A DNA stretch of 64,000 bases from Parachlamydia acanthamoebae. GTDB lineage: Bacteria > Chlamydiota > Chlamydiia > Chlamydiales > Parachlamydiaceae. Position 1 is the first letter of the stretch. Each line of letters begins with the position of its first letter. Shown piece after piece: positions 62,887-64,000 of the stretch. Location of the stretch: NCBI RefSeq assembly GCF_000875975.1, contig NZ_BAWW01000066.1:124001-188000 (forward strand). Reading direction: 5' to 3'. The notes beneath the pieces were generated by a model. It searched no databases. It had not been told where the DNA came from and saw only the letters and a list, made by a program, of their open reading frames with translations. Made by a program: the position numbers and the translations under genes.

Positions 62887-64000
62887 TCATACCGCAGTTT
62901 TCCACTTTCGGATATTATAAACATCGTAAAAATAAGGCGCTAAAATTTGATCCATTTTGGAAGCCGCTTTAAGAACATCCATGGATTCCACTGTGACTTC
63001 TTCAAGACCCACTGCTTGAACAAGTGCTTGTACCTTGGAAAGATCTTCATTCCTTACAAACAACACTTGAGCCTCTTTCGCTAATTCAATGCCGCCCATA
63101 TAAACCTCTTCACTTTCTTCGTATGCGGGATTCAAATCATACGTAATTCCTTGGCGATTCTTTGAGGCAACCACAACCCCAATTTTAGCTAATTCTTGAT
63201 CTTCAGGATCAATAACCTCCGCTTCAAGCCCAAAAATCGATTCAAGCTCTTCAAAGGATTTCATGTAATTGTAAAAGGAAACTCCATAGCACAATTGCAT
63301 ACGCGCGAAAAGCACATCAGCATTTTCATCGAACATTTTTTGTATTCCAGCACGAATTTCTGCAATCTTTTTGATGATCAATTCTTTATCTTGCTCAAAT
63401 GTTTCCGGCTGTAATTTCTTAATCCGCTTTAAAGCTTCAACAGTACGTCCAAGTGAAGCGGCATCTAAAAAATCTCGGTGGGTCTTAAAGCTCAATTCTG
63501 TTGTGAGAAATTGTTGGTAACGACTGAGTTCAGCTTCTAAATCAAAACTGAAAGATTTAGCATACTTAATACTTCTAGAAGCCGAGGACAAACCTACACC
63601 AGAAAGAAAGCGTTGGTTAATTCCATTCACGCCTGCTCCCTCCCGCAATTCTCCTGATAATGTTTGCACTTGAAGTTGTCGTAATGCTCCTACACAAAGC
63701 AACTTGTTATTCGTTTTTTCACACGCAGATTTAATCACATTGGCTTTTGTCCCGTGCAGCCAACTTAAATTCAGGTAAGCTAACGCTTTTTTCACAACTT
63801 CTTGGGAAATTTCTTGAATTTCCGCTGAATTTTCTATCATGCTCGCAATTTTATCGTGCTTAGAAGCAAGCTTAATTTGCCTTCTTAATTTTTTGAGTAA
63901 AAACAAGACAACAACATGTTTTTCCTTTTCACTTGCAGAGACGCTCTCTCCTTGCAAGAGATAACAGCTCGGCTTATGTATTGAATGGACTCCGTCAAAG
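62887..64000 (-). CDS. Protein of unknown function, 5' end outside window
   Basis: The frame is open from the right edge (residues FDGVHSIHKPSCYLL...) to the TAA/TGA end at 62887. A TTG at 63957 gives a 356-residue reading, but the codons before it also look coding, so the true start lies beyond the window. The visible part is helical and has no known domain: VVVLFLLKKLRRQIKLASKH, a Ser/Arg-rich LSGVGLSSASRSIKY, ASLGRTVEALKRIKKLQPETF and a C-terminal ILAPYFYDVYNIRKWK. No membrane segment is evident. Confidence 0.55.
   Translation of the reverse strand, partial: FDGVHSIHKPSCYLLQGESVSASEKEKHVVVLFLLKKLRRQIKLASKHDKIASMIENSAEIQEISQEVVKKALAYLNLSWLHGTKANVIKSACEKTNNKLLCVGALRQLQVQTLSGELREGAGVNGINQRFLSGVGLSSASRSIKYAKSFSFDLEAELSRYQQFLTTELSFKTHRDFLDAASLGRTVEALKRIKKLQPETFEQDKELIIKKIAEIRAGIQKMFDENADVLFARMQLCYGVSFYNYMKSFEELESIFGLEAEVIDPEDQELAKIGVVVASKNRQGITYDLNPAYEESEEVYMGGIELAKEAQVLFVRNEDLSKVQALVQAVGLEEVTVESMDVLKAASKMDQILAPYFYDVYNIRKWKTAV

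Overview
The window looks like a chromosomal segment of an environmental chlamydia (family Parachlamydiaceae, Protochlamydia-like). Three things point there. The AT-rich DNA carries gene orders typical of Chlamydiae: accD-dut-ptsN-HTH/ptsN beside sodM; rnc-radA-hemC; sufB-C-D-S; rpsB-tsf; a giant PBP2. It also carries host-interaction genes typical of amoeba symbionts: two F-box proteins, a PP2C phosphatase, a secreted RanBP2-type zinc finger and a Sec-signal-bearing APH-type kinase. Finally it holds decayed insertion sequences. The taxonomic call is an inference from gene content; no database search was possible.

Layout. 1-1700 is a decayed mobile-element patch: a transposase tail, an IS1-family element with both inverted repeats and an 8-bp target duplication but a frameshifted transposase, and an internally deleted IS5-family copy. 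1968-5316 holds an F-box protein and a large unknown protein, each followed by a hairpin with the same outer arms. 5349-7669 (minus) has a mutarotase-like enzyme, a small membrane protein and an RluA-type pseudouridine synthase. 8177-16605 (plus) has the SUF iron-sulfur operon, a Sua5-type tRNA-modification enzyme and clpC. 16647-20529 (minus) has a second, minimal F-box protein and the two EIIA-Ntr proteins, dut, accD and sodM. 20772-23569 is an accessory island: PP2C phosphatase, two secreted proteins and a broken Gly-rich gene. 23583-31870 (minus) covers hemD, hemC, radA, rnc, an L,D-transpeptidase, dTDP-sugar genes rmlC-A-B and a BrnQ-type transporter.

31871-37444 is a second accessory island: remnants of small genes, a secreted Gly-rich protein, a SUI1-family factor, an exported APH-fold kinase next to a protein with the CheD deamidase signature, and a beta-barrel-like protein with three Ig-like repeats. 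37544-50985 is mostly housekeeping: PrmA-like methyltransferase, TrkH/TrkA potassium uptake, a methyltransferase, a dihydrouridine synthase, NqrF, NadE and the 1150-residue PBP2. 51136-54891 is a polyamine operon (speA, speB, deoxyhypusine-synthase-like). A BI-1 family membrane protein follows, then decayed genes (DUF4143-type ATPase tail, DDE transposase tail, frameshifted DUF2608 gene). The right end has psd, a small secreted coiled-coil protein, tsf, rpsB, tRNA-Gly(UCC), a TPR protein and an unknown gene that runs off the window.

The most interesting candidate is the pair at 33480-35555. A kinase-fold protein with a Sec signal peptide lies 12 bases upstream of a protein that carries the CheD Cys/His pair with the family's 17-residue spacing. 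No chemotaxis gene is visible in the window.
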